Source: Tumebacillus lacus (GTDB taxonomy: Bacteria; Bacillota; Bacilli; Tumebacillales; Tumebacillaceae). From it: a DNA stretch of 64,000 bases. Both the position numbers and the translations under genes were made by a program. Location: the NCBI RefSeq assembly GCF_026410385.1, contig NZ_JAPMLT010000012.1, positions 1 through 64,000 of the forward strand, given 5' to 3'. Of the stretch, positions 32,363 to 42,142 are shown piece by piece; position 1 is the stretch's first letter, and every line of letters starts with the position of its first letter. The notes below the pieces were generated by a model. The model was not told the origin of the DNA. It did not search any database and saw nothing but the letters and a program-made list of their open reading frames with translations.

Positions 32363-33760
32363 TCATTTGTCGAGTTTTATCTGATTTTTTCTGAAGTTTA
32401 GTACTAAATATGATAGGAACGTTACAGTTATCAAACCCCAGAGGTAAAAAGCGTACGGAAGATAGGTCGCGGTCGCAATGCCGATTGCTGTCGAACAGAG
32501 GATGCCGTGCAGATTCCACGGGATCAACGGCGAGCTCACGACGCCCGAATCGGCGATGGCTCGCACCAGATAACGCGGCGGCACGCCCATCCGGTCATAC
32601 GTGCCGCGCAGAGCCCGCCCCGGCACGATCACGGAGATCGACTGGTTGCAGCCGAGCATGCCCATCGCGACCGACATCCCCATCGTCAGGAGCAGCAGTG
32701 AGCCGATGCGTCTGATCCGCTCCAGCAGGCGACCGATGATCGTCTCCAGCATGCCGCTAAGCTCCATCACGCCGTTCATCGCACCGGCGAACAGGATCAA
32801 CAGCGCCATGTTCAGCATCGGCCAGACCCCGCCGCCGTGCAGCACCGTCCGGCCCTCGGCCGTCAGATCGTAGCCGAGCCAGATCGTGCGCAGTGCGTCG
32901 GGCAGCGAAGCGTCCTGTACCGTCACCGTCAGCAGCACCCCGGCGAAGATGCCGACCGACAGCGAGCGCAGGATCTTCACGCGAAACAGCGCCAACGCGA
33001 GCACCACCGCCGGCGGGACGAGCACATACCACGGCATGGCAAACGTATCGAGCAGCACCAATACCAAGGGGTTGGACAGCGGATCGCCGCCAGGGCCTGT
33101 CGCTTTGCCGTATCCGAGCCACGCAAACAAACCCGCGCTCACGATCAGCATCGGAAACCCTGTCTGCCACATCGGTCTGTAATTGTCCTCCGCTTTCGTC
33201 CCGGTCATGCCCGCCACGAGGTGAAACGTGCCGGAGACGGGCGACACCCGGTCGCCGATCATCGCGCCGCAGATCAGCGCGCCGCCGATGAGACCGGCCG
33301 GGATCTCAAACGCTGCGCCGATCCCGGCCAGCGCCGCCCCCATCGTCGAGAGCGTGCCGACAGACGAACCGAGCGCCATCGACCCGATCCCCGTCAATAA
33401 AAAGACGGTGACGACCAGATACTCCGGACGCACCAACTGAATGCCGTACCAGATCATCCCCGGCACCGTGCCTGACGACATCCACGACGAGATCAGCGCG
33501 GCGATCATCAACAGGATCCCGATCACAAAAAACGTGCTTTTCAACCCCCGATACGTGCCGACCCCTGTCGACCATACGCCACGGCCGCACCAAAGGGCGA
33601 TCGCGCAGGCGACCGCCCATCCGGCGACGAGTCCGACATACAAAGGCACGTCCAGCCAAAAATGGGCCGCGAGCAGACCCGCGACCACCACCGCAAACGG
33701 CAACACCGAGAGAGAAAGCGGGATCGGAGCGGCCGTTTGCACTTGCTTTTGATCGATCAT
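32363..33760 (-). CDS. nhaC: NhaC-family Na+/H+ antiporter
   Basis: 465 residues and about 11-12 membrane segments. Family motifs are FFVIGILLMIAALISSWMSS, GTVPGMIWYG, LGSSVGTLSTMGAALAGIG, GAMIGDRVSPVSGTFHLVAG and ADSGVVSSPLIPWNLHG. It exchanges Na+ (or malate/Na+ with lactate/H+ in some relatives) across the membrane. The start overlaps the DUF502 gene stop (ATGA), so the two genes are coupled. Confidence 0.85.
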   Translation of the reverse strand: MIDQKQVQTAAPIPLSLSVLPFAVVVAGLLAAHFWLDVPLYVGLVAGWAVACAIALWCGRGVWSTGVGTYRGLKSTFFVIGILLMIAALISSWMSSGTVPGMIWYGIQLVRPEYLVVTVFLLTGIGSMALGSSVGTLSTMGAALAGIGAAFEIPAGLIGGALICGAMIGDRVSPVSGTFHLVAGMTGTKAEDNYRPMWQTGFPMLIVSAGLFAWLGYGKATGPGGDPLSNPLVLVLLDTFAMPWYVLVPPAVVLALALFRVKILRSLSVGIFAGVLLTVTVQDASLPDALRTIWLGYDLTAEGRTVLHGGGVWPMLNMALLILFAGAMNGVMELSGMLETIIGRLLERIRRIGSLLLLTMGMSVAMGMLGCNQSISVIVPGRALRGTYDRMGVPPRYLVRAIADSGVVSSPLIPWNLHGILCSTAIGIATATYLPYAFYLWGLITVTFLSYLVLNFRKNQIKLDK

Positions 33761-34335
33761 TTCCCCGACATGCCCCCCGACAGGATGAAGCGCATCGCTT
33801 CCTCCGGCGACACGTCGAGCACTTCCACATGCTCTTTGGGCACGAGGAACGTGATCCCGGCCACCTGAAACGTCTGCGGCACATAGATCGCGACGTGATC
33901 CTGCAGCGAATCGCTGAGGGCGGCCACATCTTCTGTCGTAATAAACCCGACCATCTTCATCGGGTTGTTCGGCACGGTGATCAGCGCCACTTTGGAGAAC
34001 GATTTTTTCTCGCCGAAAAACGACTCGAACGTCTCTTTGATCACTTTATAGAGCGTTTTCACAAACGGAATGCGCGACACGATCCGCTCGATCCAGCGGA
34101 AGAACCACGAGCTCAGCCAATGCGTCGCCAGCCAGCCGACAACGGTGACCAGCACGATGGTCAAGAGCAGGCCGAGGCCCGGCACGTACATCCCGTCGCC
34201 GATCTCCTTGCGCAACAGATTGCCCAGCAGGCTGTCGAGAAACTGGAAGATCTGCACGACGACGTAGACCACCAGCGCGATCGGTGCCAGCGTCAAAATG
34301 CCGTTCACGAAAAATTTGATTAGATTTTTGAACAA
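33757..34335 (-). CDS. DUF502 family membrane protein
   Basis: 192 residues from TTG preceded by GGAGGGGAACGTTC. Two membrane segments ([38 protein letters not shown]) are followed by a conserved cytosolic part: [52 protein letters not shown] and [17 protein letters not shown]502 proteins are widespread and uncharacterised. The family call is firm; the function is unknown. Confidence 0.87.
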   Translation of the reverse strand: MFKNLIKFFVNGILTLAPIALVVYVVVQIFQFLDSLLGNLLRKEIGDGMYVPGLGLLLTIVLVTVVGWLATHWLSSWFFRWIERIVSRIPFVKTLYKVIKETFESFFGEKKSFSKVALITVPNNPMKMVGFITTEDVAALSDSLQDHVAIYVPQTFQVAGITFLVPKEHVEVLDVSPEEAMRFILSGGMSGK

Positions 34336-34424
34336 GAACGTTCCCCTCCTCTTCTCTCCAGTTTACCGCCGGATCTTTTTCGAGTAAACTGGAGACAACC
34401 ATTTTGAAACGCAAGAGGTGTGAT

Positions 34425-35030
34425 ATGGACGTCAAGCTGCTCGCAGCCCTGATGCGCTCGCAAATGATGTCGAGCTCGATCTTCTCCGATTCGAAAACTT
34501 CCGGGAGCGATTTCGCCGCCCTGTTCTCCACCCTGCTCGCCGACACGACCGCATCCACCGGCGGCAAGCTGGCGCAGACCGCTCTCTCGACCGTTCTGCC
34601 GGGCGCTGCCCCCCTGTCGCTGCAGCGGGCCCTCTCGCCGCAGGGCCGCTCCCAACCGAGCGAGTACGACGCGATGATCGAGGCGGCCGCCGCGCAGCAC
34701 GGTGTCGATCCCAACCTGATCAAGGCGGTCGTCCGTCAAGAGTCCGGCTTCAACCCCTACGCCACCTCCAAGGCGGGCGCAGGCGGCCTGATGCAACTGA
34801 TGCCGGCCACCGCACGGGGCCTTGGCGTCGAGAACGTCTATGACGCCGCACAGAACATCGACGGCGGCACCCGCTATCTCAAGCAGATGCTCGACCGCTA
34901 CGACGGCGATGTCCAGATGGCCTTGGCCGCCTACAACGCCGGCCCCGGCAACGTGGACAAGTACGGCGGCATCCCGCCCTTTGGCGAGACCCGCCGCTAT
35001 GTCTCGAACATCATGAGCCGATTGAACTGA
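34425..35030 (+). CDS. Lytic transglycosylase (SLT domain)
   Basis: 201 residues from ATG preceded by AAGAGGTGTGAT. A disordered N-terminal ~85 residues lead to an SLT domain: [20 protein letters not shown] with the catalytic Glu, [34 protein letters not shown] and [15 protein letters not shown]. It cleaves the glycan strands of peptidoglycan with 1,6-anhydro ring formation. There is no signal peptide; secretion may use another route, as for several Bacillus SLT proteins. Confidence 0.88.
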   Translation: MDVKLLAALMRSQMMSSSIFSDSKTSGSDFAALFSTLLADTTASTGGKLAQTALSTVLPGAAPLSLQRALSPQGRSQPSEYDAMIEAAAAQHGVDPNLIKAVVRQESGFNPYATSKAGAGGLMQLMPATARGLGVENVYDAAQNIDGGTRYLKQMLDRYDGDVQMALAAYNAGPGNVDKYGGIPPFGETRRYVSNIMSRLN

Positions 35031-35040
35031 TCTCCACACC

Positions 35041-35079
35041 AAAAAGAGCCTGCCCCGCATCCGGGACCGGCTCTTTTTT
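35041..35079. terminator. Bidirectional terminator
   Basis: AAAAAGAGCC-TG-CCC and GGG-ACC-GGCTCTTTTTTC arms between the convergent transglycosylase and Ca2+/H+ exchanger genes. Confidence 0.7.
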
Positions 35080-35097
35080 CTTGTTCTTGCTCTCACT

Positions 35098-36141
35098 CTA
35101 GAGATAGTAGAAGCCAAGGCCGATGATCACATAGGCACCCAGCGCCATCGCGCCTTCCAGCCAGTTTGACTCGCCGTCCTGCGCGAGGAAGTTGATCAGC
35201 AGCACCGACAGCGCCATCGCCGCCAGTTCCGGCCACGAAAAGACCAAAGACATCGGGTTGCCGAGCGCGAGGGAAGCAAAGACCAGCACCGGCGTGACGA
35301 ACATCGCGATCTGCAAGGACGAGCCGACGGCGATCTCCAGCGCCACGTCCATCTTGTTTTTCCACGCCATCAGGATCGCCGAGGAGTGCTCCGCCGCGTT
35401 GCCGACAATGGCGACGATGATCACGCCGATAAACACTTCCGACCAGCCAAGCGTCTCGGAGACGCCGGTGATCGTGTGGACCAGCAGCTCCGACTCATAG
35501 GCGACGGCAGCGGTGGCGACGGCGAGGATCGTGATCGCCTTGCCCATGCTCCACTCCGCCTCTTCTTCTTCCATGTCCTCCGTGTAGTTGAACAGGTTGC
35601 GGTGCGTGTACAAAGAGAAGAAAAGTCCGAGGAGATACAGGATCAGCACGACCACCGACACGCCGATCGACAGGCTCATGTCGATGCTCGGGTTGGAGAG
35701 ATGGAAGATCGCCGGGATCACCAGCGCCACCACCACGCCGAGCAACATCATCGCCGAGTTGGTGCCGGCGATGGTCTGGTTGAATTTTTGCTGCGGATAC
35801 TTGATGCCGCCGACGAGGAAGGACAGCCCGGCGACCAGCAGCAGGTTGCCGATGACCGAACCGGTCAGCGACGCCTGCACGACAGAGGTCAAGCCTTTTT
35901 GCAAAGCGAAAAAGGCGATGATCAGCTCGACCGCGTTGCCGAACGTCGCGTTCATCAGACCGCCGATCTTCGGACCGCTGTGGATCGCGATGCTCTCCGT
36001 CGCGCGTCCCATCACGCCGGCAAGCGGAATGATGGCGGCGCAGGCGATGGCAAACAGAGCCACCTCGCTCCAGTGCAGCATCTCGCCGATCACGCTGAGC
36101 GGCAGGAAGATGATCAACAAAATAAGTAAGATTCGTTGCAT
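35098..36141 (-). CDS. cax: Calcium/proton exchanger (CaxA family)
   Basis: 347 residues from ATG with AAAGGAG 12 bp upstream; a start nine codons earlier reads through that site. About 11 membrane segments hold the two Cax repeats NATFGNAVELIIAFFAL and GNAAEHSSAILMA with their essential Glu residues. An acidic loop EDMEEEEAEW separates the halves. It exports Ca2+ against H+. Confidence 0.9.
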   Translation of the reverse strand: MQRILLILLIIFLPLSVIGEMLHWSEVALFAIACAAIIPLAGVMGRATESIAIHSGPKIGGLMNATFGNAVELIIAFFALQKGLTSVVQASLTGSVIGNLLLVAGLSFLVGGIKYPQQKFNQTIAGTNSAMMLLGVVVALVIPAIFHLSNPSIDMSLSIGVSVVVLILYLLGLFFSLYTHRNLFNYTEDMEEEEAEWSMGKAITILAVATAAVAYESELLVHTITGVSETLGWSEVFIGVIIVAIVGNAAEHSSAILMAWKNKMDVALEIAVGSSLQIAMFVTPVLVFASLALGNPMSLVFSWPELAAMALSVLLINFLAQDGESNWLEGAMALGAYVIIGLGFYYL

Positions 36142-36238
36142 AGAGGGAAGATTCTCCTTTCCAGTCATTCATTTTGACAGTATCACGCTGTAATTGGAAA
36201 ATCAAGCCACCCATTTTCTAAGCTTTTTAGTTTCAAAA

Positions 36239-36267
36239 TTTACTTGCACGCCGAATGCGTATATACT
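36239..36267 (+). promoter_or_regulatory. Promoter of the SufR-like regulator gene
   Basis: TTTACT at 36239-36244, 17 bp, TATACT at 36262-36267, about 30 bp before the GTG start. Confidence 0.6.
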
Positions 36268-36298
36268 GGTAGTATCGAAACAAGAGGAGGTGACGCCT

Positions 36299-36940
36299 GT
36301 GGCAAACCAAGAGACCAGCACGCGCCGATCGATCATCACCATGCTGCGCACCGAAGGACCGCTGAGCGCGGGTGATCTGGCGGAGCGCATCGGCATCACC
36401 GAGATGGCGATCCGCCGTCACATTGCAACGCTCGAACGCGATCATCTCATCTATCCGACGACGATTCGGCAACCGATGGGGCGTCCCGCAAAAGTCTATC
36501 AACTGACCGAGGAAGCGGACGACCTCTTTCCGAAAAACTACCACGCTCTGATGCTCGACCTGCTCGACGACCTCGTGCGCGTCGACGGCGAAGACAAGAT
36601 CGGCCAGCTCTTTGCCCAGCGGGAAGAACGCCTCGTGCAGCAATACGAAGCACTGCTGGCAGGCAAGTCGCCGGAGGAGAAAGTCGCAGCCATCGCCGAC
36701 CTGCAAAACAGCAAAGGCTATCTGGCCCGCTATGAAGCAAAAGACGACGGGTCCTTTGAGATCATCGAATACAACTGCCCGATCGCCCAGGTCTCCAAGC
36801 ACTATCCGCAGACCTGCTCCTGCGAGACCAACGTGTTTCGCCGCGTGCTCGGCATGGACGTCAAACGCTCCGAATGCCTGGCTGAAGGGGGCAAGAGCTG
36901 CGTGTTCAAAGTCAGCCGACTCGAACAGGCTGCCGAATAA
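36299..36940 (+). CDS. SufR-like transcriptional regulator with Fe-S cysteines
   Basis: 213 residues from GTG preceded by GAGGAGGTGACGCCT. The N-terminal winged helix contains GPLSAGDLAERIGITEMAIR and the wing QPMGRPAKVYQLT. The C-terminal domain carries C160, C173, C175, C193 and C201 (YNCPIAQVSKHYPQTCSCET, then SECLAEGGKSCVF). This matches SufR and related proteins that sense Fe-S status through a bound cluster. No suf genes are nearby, so its targets are not visible here. Confidence 0.8.
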   Translation: MANQETSTRRSIITMLRTEGPLSAGDLAERIGITEMAIRRHIATLERDHLIYPTTIRQPMGRPAKVYQLTEEADDLFPKNYHALMLDLLDDLVRVDGEDKIGQLFAQREERLVQQYEALLAGKSPEEKVAAIADLQNSKGYLARYEAKDDGSFEIIEYNCPIAQVSKHYPQTCSCETNVFRRVLGMDVKRSECLAEGGKSCVFKVSRLEQAAE

Positions 36941-36958
36941 CCACAGGGCAACACCTTG

Positions 36959-36988
36959 GAAAATGCGCTCTATACAGGGCGCGTTTTG
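36959..36988 (+). terminator. Terminator after the SufR-like gene
   Basis: AAAATGCGC and GCGCGTTTT arms around TCTATACAGG, starting about 20 bp past the stop codon. Confidence 0.6.
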
Positions 36989-37015
36989 TGTTAGTATGAG
37001 CTTCCAGTTCTGGTC

Positions 37016-37291
37016 TCATTCACCCAGACGCCCCGCCCCCGGCAGCAGGCAGACCCGCTCGGCCATCGCCAGCTTCTGCGCCCGCGTCAGCCGCTTGATC
37101 TCGATCTCGCGGCGCAGGGCGCTGGAGCGGTCCGGTTGCAACTCCGCATAGCGCAGGAGCAAAGGCCCCCGGCCGCGCGTATATTTGGCACCCTTGCCGG
37201 ATGCGTGTTGGAGCAGTCGGCGCCGCAGGTCGGACGCGATGCCCGTGTACAGCGTGCCGTCGCCGCATTCTAAGAGGTAGACTGTGACCAT
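37016..37291 (-). CDS. GIY-YIG domain protein (UPF0213/YazA-like)
   Basis: 91 residues. VTVYLLECGDGTLYTGIASD, RRLLQHASGKGAKYTRGRGP and REIEIKRLTRAQKLAM form the short single-domain GIY-YIG protein found in most Firmicutes. The catalytic Tyr/Arg/Glu pattern is visible. The nuclease activity of this subfamily is unproven. The ATG at 37291 follows a weak GAGGTC site. Confidence 0.85.
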   Translation of the reverse strand: MVTVYLLECGDGTLYTGIASDLRRRLLQHASGKGAKYTRGRGPLLLRYAELQPDRSSALRREIEIKRLTRAQKLAMAERVCLLPGAGRLGE

Positions 37292-37348
37292 ACATATGAC
37301 CTCGATGGATTGATGGAGTACCTGAATTATAGCCAAAAGGAGCGGACC

Positions 37349-39115
37349 ATGAAACCATTTCTTACTCTTCGCGAGTTTATCTATGCCCACCGCCGCGAAT
37401 ATCTGCTTGGGATCTTCTGGGTCTTCTTTGTCGACCTGCTCGGACTGGTCACGCCCCGCCTGCTCGGTCACCTGATCGACGATCTGAAGGCAGGCGGGCT
37501 CGACAAGGCGGGCGTACTGTACTACGTAGCACTGATCCTCGGCATCGCCGTGCTGGTCGCCGTCTCCCGCTACTACTGGCGGATCTACATCATGGGCACC
37601 GGCCGCAAAGCGGAGATCTGGCTGCGCGACCGTTTCTACGCCCACCTGCAAAAACTGTCGCCAAACTTTTTCAATCACCACAAGACAGGCGATCTGATGG
37701 CCAACGCCACCAACGACCTGAACGCGATCCGCATGACGCTGGGACCGGGCCTGCTCTCGGCGGTCGACCCGACGTTTGTCCTGACCTTCACGATCCTGAT
37801 GATGCTCTATACCGTCGGCTGGAAGCTCACCCTGTTCGCCTTGCTGCCGATGCCGGTGATGGTGATCACCGTCACGCTGTTCGGCCGCCTGATCCACAAA
37901 CGATTCGGCGAGGTGCAAGCCGCCTTCGGGTCGCTGACCGACCGCGTCCAAGAAAACTTCGCCGGCGTCCGAGTTGTCAAAACCTTCGTACAAGAAGACG
38001 CGGAGATCGCCAAATTTACCGCTGAAAATACGAACAACTACAACGCCAACCTGCGTCTGATCCAGGTCAACGGCATCTACAACCCGCTCGTGCAGTTTGT
38101 CGGCGTCCTCTCTTTCCTGATCGCGCTGTCCTACGGCGGCATCCTCGTCGTGCGCGGCGAGATCACGCTCGGCGAGTTCGTTGCGTTTAACACCTACCTC
38201 GCCTTGATGACGTGGCCGATGATGGCGATCGGCTTCGTTATCAACCTCTACCAGCGCGGCGCGGCCTCGATGGAGCGGATCAACGAGATCCTGCACACCG
38301 AGCCGGACATCGCCGACGCCCCTTCGACGCTGGAAAAGGCGACGCTGGAAGGCAGCATCGAATTCAACCGTCTCACCTTCACCTACCCGGGCACAGCTAC
38401 GCCGGTGCTGAAAGACATCACATTCCGCATCGAGCCCGGTCAGACGGTCGCTTTGATCGGCCGCACCGGCTCCGGCAAATCGACGATCCTGAACCTGCTA
38501 CTGCGCCTCTACTCCCCGGAGCCGGGTCAACTGCTGCTCGACGGTGTCGACATCCGCTCCATCCCGCTGGCCACCTTGCGCACCGAGATCGGCTACGTGC
38601 CGCAGGAGAATTTCCTCTTTTCCAAGACGATCCGCGACAACATCGGTTTTGCCGGGCAGCCGAGCGGCCAGCCGTTCACGCAAGAGCAGATCGAAGCGGC
38701 CGCCGCACTCGCGCAGGTGCACGGCAACATCACAGACTTCCCGCACAGCTATGACACGATGCTCGGCGAACGCGGCGTCACCCTGTCCGGCGGGCAAAAG
38801 CAGCGCGTCTCGCTGGCCCGCGCCGTGATCAAAAATCCGAAGATTCTGCTCCTTGACGACTCACTCTCCGCCGTCGACACGCACACCGAGGAAGAGATCC
38901 TGCGCGGACTGAAGCAGGTGATGGAAAACCGCACCTCGCTGATCGTCGCGCACCGCATCTCGACGATCCAGGAGGCGGATGAGATCCTCGTCCTCGACCA
39001 AGGACAGATCGTCGAACGGGGCCGCCACGACGACCTGCTCGCTCGGCACGGCATCTATTATGAAATCTACCAAAAACAACTGCTCGAAGAGCGCATCGCA
39101 CGGGAGGTGGACTGA
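37349..39115 (+). CDS. bmrC: ABC exporter half-transporter, BmrC/YheI-like
   Basis: 588 residues from ATG preceded by AAAGGAGCGGACC. Six membrane segments are followed by a nucleotide domain with Walker A IGRTGSGKST, signature TLSGGQKQRVSLARA and Walker B ILLLDDSLSAVD. The residue after the Walker B Asp is Asp instead of the catalytic Glu, the degenerate site of heterodimeric exporters such as BmrCD. It pairs with the next gene, which starts directly at its stop. The bmrB leader peptide of B. subtilis is not seen upstream. Confidence 0.88.
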   Translation: MKPFLTLREFIYAHRREYLLGIFWVFFVDLLGLVTPRLLGHLIDDLKAGGLDKAGVLYYVALILGIAVLVAVSRYYWRIYIMGTGRKAEIWLRDRFYAHLQKLSPNFFNHHKTGDLMANATNDLNAIRMTLGPGLLSAVDPTFVLTFTILMMLYTVGWKLTLFALLPMPVMVITVTLFGRLIHKRFGEVQAAFGSLTDRVQENFAGVRVVKTFVQEDAEIAKFTAENTNNYNANLRLIQVNGIYNPLVQFVGVLSFLIALSYGGILVVRGEITLGEFVAFNTYLALMTWPMMAIGFVINLYQRGAASMERINEILHTEPDIADAPSTLEKATLEGSIEFNRLTFTYPGTATPVLKDITFRIEPGQTVALIGRTGSGKSTILNLLLRLYSPEPGQLLLDGVDIRSIPLATLRTEIGYVPQENFLFSKTIRDNIGFAGQPSGQPFTQEQIEAAAALAQVHGNITDFPHSYDTMLGERGVTLSGGQKQRVSLARAVIKNPKILLLDDSLSAVDTHTEEEILRGLKQVMENRTSLIVAHRISTIQEADEILVLDQGQIVERGRHDDLLARHGIYYEIYQKQLLEERIAREVD

Positions 39116-41137
39116 GTGGCAAACATCCATGAAGAGGAACAGCTGGAAAAAAGCTACGACGGCCGCCTGATGCGCCGCTTGCTCGGCTATGCCAAACCGT
39201 TCAAGGGCATGATCTTCCTCTCGATCCTCCTCCTGCTGGTGATCACCGTCGCCGACCTCGCGCGGCCGCTCCTGATCCAGACCGCCATCGACGATCACAT
39301 GAACGTCGTCGGAGCAAAGTTTGTCCCGTCGCAAAACGGCGAAGAGATCAACCTCGAAAAGAGCTACCGATACAGAGATCTGCTGCTCGTGCGCGAAACG
39401 GATCTCACCGCCGAGCAGAGAGCGCAGGCGGGAGACCGCCCCCGCTATCACATCGAAGAGCCGTCCTCCGGCCAGTACGTGATGGTCCACTCCGGCACGG
39501 GCACCGCCATCCCGATGAGCACAGACGAGATCAACGCCTTCAAAGACAAAGAAGTGAACGCCCTCACCCGGATCGGTCTGATCTATCTCGTTCTGATCGT
39601 CTCCTCCGCCGTCCTGAACTACATTCAGACGATCATCCTGCAGCGCACCGGCCAGCGGATCATCTACAACATCCGCCAACAGCTGTTCACGCACCTGCAG
39701 CGGCTGTCGATCTCCTTCTTCGACAAAAACCCGGTCGGCCGCCTCGTCACCCGCGTGATGAACGACACCGAGGCACTCAACGAGATGTACTCGAACATGA
39801 TGGTCACCCTGTTCAAAGACGTGTTCATCCTGCTCGGCATCGTCGTGATCATGTTCAACAAAAGCGTCGAGCTCGCTCTGATCTCGCTGGTCTGCATCCC
39901 GCTGGTCGTGATCACCTCGCAGATCTACCGCTACTACGCCCGCTCCGCCTTTCGCGACACGCGGGTCAAACTGGCGCGGATCAACGCGACGCTCGCCGAA
40001 AACATCGCCGGAATGCGGATCATCCAGATCTTCCGTCAAGAAAAACGAATGCACGGCGAGTTTGACGAGATCAACCAAGCGTATTTCCGAGCTTCCTGGC
40101 GCGAACTGATGACGTTCGCCGTCTTCCGCCCGTCGATGGAGTTTTTCTCCGCCCTTGCCCTCGCCATCCTGATCTGGTACGGCGGCGGCAAAGTGCTGGA
40201 CTCGACGCTGCAGATCGGCGTGCTCTATATGTTCATCACCTACATCCAGCAGTTCTTCCAGCCGATCAACGACCTGTCGGAGAAATACAACATCCTGCAG
40301 TCGGCGATGGCCTCCTCGGAGCGTCTGTTCCAACTGCTCGACACGCACGACACGATCCCCGACCCGGCCGCGCCCAAGGGGCTCGCAGGGGTCAAAGGCC
40401 GCGTCGAATTCAAAAACGTCTGGTTCGCCTACGATGGGGAGAACTGGGTGCTGCGCGACGTCTCCTTCACCATCGAGTCGGGCGAGACGGTGGCGTTCGT
40501 CGGTGCGACAGGCGCGGGCAAGAGCTCGATCCTCTCGCTGATCTCCCGCTTCTACGACATCCAAAAGGGCGAGATCCTGATCGACGGCGTGAACATCAAA
40601 GACGTTCGCCAAGAAGATCTGCGCCGCTTCATCGGCGTCGTGCTCCAAGACGTGTTTCTCTTCACCGGCACCGTCCGCGACAACATTCGACTGGCCAACT
40701 CGGCGATCACCGACGAGACGATCGACCGCTCGATCCGCTACGTCAATGCCGACTCGTTCATCGAAAAGTTGCCCGGGAAATTAAACGAGCAGGTACTGGA
40801 GCGTGGAGCCGGATTTTCCGCCGGAGAACGGCAACTGCTGGCATTCGCCCGCGCCTTGGCGTTCGATCCGGCGATCCTCGTCCTCGACGAAGCGACGTCA
40901 AACATCGACACGGAGACGGAGAGCCTGATCCAAGACGCGCTGGTCAAACTGACGCACGGCCGCACGACCATCGTCGTCGCCCATCGCCTGTCGACGATCC
41001 AGCACGCCGACAAGATCATCGTCCTGCACAAAGGCCGCGTCCGCGAGACCGGCAATCACCAAGAACTGCTCGCCCAAGGCGGCATGTACTACAACCTCTA
41101 CCAACTGCAATACAAAGAGGCGTTCCAACCGGCGTGA
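39116..41137 (+). CDS. bmrD: ABC exporter half-transporter, BmrD/YheH-like
   Basis: 673 residues from GTG; the site GGAGGTGGAC lies inside the end of bmrC. A long extracytoplasmic insertion between membrane segments 1 and 2 (about residues 62-150, for example YRYRDLLLVRETDLTAEQRA) is typical of BmrD. Nucleotide domain: Walker A VGATGAGKSS, ERGAGFSAGERQLLAFARAL and Walker B ILVLDEATSNID with the intact catalytic Glu. Together with BmrC it forms a multidrug exporter with one active ATP site. Confidence 0.88.
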   Translation: MANIHEEEQLEKSYDGRLMRRLLGYAKPFKGMIFLSILLLLVITVADLARPLLIQTAIDDHMNVVGAKFVPSQNGEEINLEKSYRYRDLLLVRETDLTAEQRAQAGDRPRYHIEEPSSGQYVMVHSGTGTAIPMSTDEINAFKDKEVNALTRIGLIYLVLIVSSAVLNYIQTIILQRTGQRIIYNIRQQLFTHLQRLSISFFDKNPVGRLVTRVMNDTEALNEMYSNMMVTLFKDVFILLGIVVIMFNKSVELALISLVCIPLVVITSQIYRYYARSAFRDTRVKLARINATLAENIAGMRIIQIFRQEKRMHGEFDEINQAYFRASWRELMTFAVFRPSMEFFSALALAILIWYGGGKVLDSTLQIGVLYMFITYIQQFFQPINDLSEKYNILQSAMASSERLFQLLDTHDTIPDPAAPKGLAGVKGRVEFKNVWFAYDGENWVLRDVSFTIESGETVAFVGATGAGKSSILSLISRFYDIQKGEILIDGVNIKDVRQEDLRRFIGVVLQDVFLFTGTVRDNIRLANSAITDETIDRSIRYVNADSFIEKLPGKLNEQVLERGAGFSAGERQLLAFARALAFDPAILVLDEATSNIDTETESLIQDALVKLTHGRTTIVVAHRLSTIQHADKIIVLHKGRVRETGNHQELLAQGGMYYNLYQLQYKEAFQPA

Positions 41138-41154
41138 AACCGGTAAAGATTGTC

Positions 41155-41184
41155 AAAAACCTGCCCCCGTTGGCAGGTTTTTTT
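41155..41184 (+). terminator. Terminator of the bmrCD operon
   Basis: AAAAACCTGCC and GGCAGGTTTTTTT arms, 17 bp past the bmrD stop codon. Confidence 0.8.
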
Positions 41185-41243
41185 GTGCCCTCACTCCGAA
41201 GCGGCGTGATATAATAAAGTTCGCTAAAGAGAGGAGGCACACC

Positions 41244-42122
41244 ATGACGATGAAAAAATGGCTGTGGCCGCTGTTGATCCTCGCCACCGCACTGGTGCTG
41301 TACGGCATCGTGCAGGTGCAAAACTGGGGCGTCGGCTGCGTCGTGTTGATCCTGCTCACCCTGATCGGCGTGAAGCATGACCAGACCGACATCCCGTGGA
41401 AAAAGTTTTTGCCCATCGGCTTTCTCGCGCTGTTCTTTCCGTTTGCGATGTACAACTGGGCCGGCCCGTTCTGGAGCATGGTGACCGCTTGGCAGACGGA
41501 GAGCCTGCAGCATTATTTTAAATGGAACGAATGGTTTGCCTCGATCCCGTACAACGATGCGGAATGGCTGCGTTTTTACACCCCGGAGTGGCTGGTGCGC
41601 GGCATCGGCTGGATCTACTGGTACGGCTTCACACTGTCGTTCTGGGCCTGCATGATCCGCGCGTTCTTCACCAAGGACGCGAAAAAGATGCTCCACTACG
41701 CGCTCGCCGGATTTGTCCTGCAGACGCCGTTGATCCTGCCGTTTTACAACACGATCTTGCTCGAAGAAGTCTGGTACGTCTACGGTCAGCCCGACATGCT
41801 CTCGCCGTGGTATCGCACCTTGGGTGCAGACGCCCCGTCGTGGGTCTTGAACTGCTTCCCGAGCATGCATACGTCGATGGCGTTTGCGATGCTGTTGATG
41901 GCGCGTCGCGAGAACTCCCGCTATTTCCGTAGGTTGATGGGCACCTACTGCTCGCTGATCATCTTCTCGACGATGTATCTGAAGATCCACTGGGTCATCG
42001 ACGTGATGGCCGGCATGCTCTTTGCATACGGCGTGGTCAAACTGGCCGACGGGATCATGCACCTCTTGGGACGACCGGCCCGCCGCAAACTCCAACAACA
42101 ACAAAAAGAAGCTGCTCTCTGA
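41244..42122 (+). CDS. PAP2/inositolphosphotransferase-like membrane protein
   Basis: 292 residues, about seven membrane segments. The C-terminal half carries NCFPSMHTSMAFAML and KIHWVIDVMAGMLFAYG, the SxMHT and H-x3-D motifs of PAP2 and AUR1/IPC-synthase-type phosphotransferases. A long aromatic-rich region (WYGFTLSFWACMIRAFF; LLEEVWYVYGQPDM) precedes them. It may transfer or remove a phospho-headgroup on a lipid, perhaps for membrane or spore lipids. The exact reaction is unknown. Confidence 0.75.
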   Translation: MTMKKWLWPLLILATALVLYGIVQVQNWGVGCVVLILLTLIGVKHDQTDIPWKKFLPIGFLALFFPFAMYNWAGPFWSMVTAWQTESLQHYFKWNEWFASIPYNDAEWLRFYTPEWLVRGIGWIYWYGFTLSFWACMIRAFFTKDAKKMLHYALAGFVLQTPLILPFYNTILLEEVWYVYGQPDMLSPWYRTLGADAPSWVLNCFPSMHTSMAFAMLLMARRENSRYFRRLMGTYCSLIIFSTMYLKIHWVIDVMAGMLFAYGVVKLADGIMHLLGRPARRKLQQQQKEAAL

Positions 42123-42142
42123 TCGAGATCAGCTTCTTTTTT
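42102..42142. terminator. Bidirectional terminator spanning two gene ends
   Basis: AAAAAGAAGCTG and CAGCTTCTTTTTT arms with an inner CTCT/AGAT-type stem. It includes the stop codon of the PAP2-like gene and the last codons of folA, so the two convergent genes share one terminator. Confidence 0.75.

Noticed and set aside
37292-37348. A bmrB-like regulatory leader peptide before bmrC
   Set aside because: The gap is only 57 bp and shows no ORF with a ribosome binding site followed by an attenuator hairpin.
37016-38296. A 426-codon minus-strand ORF read as one long protein
   Set aside because: Only the last 91 codons are real (GIY-YIG). The rest is antisense to bmrC and lacks a family.
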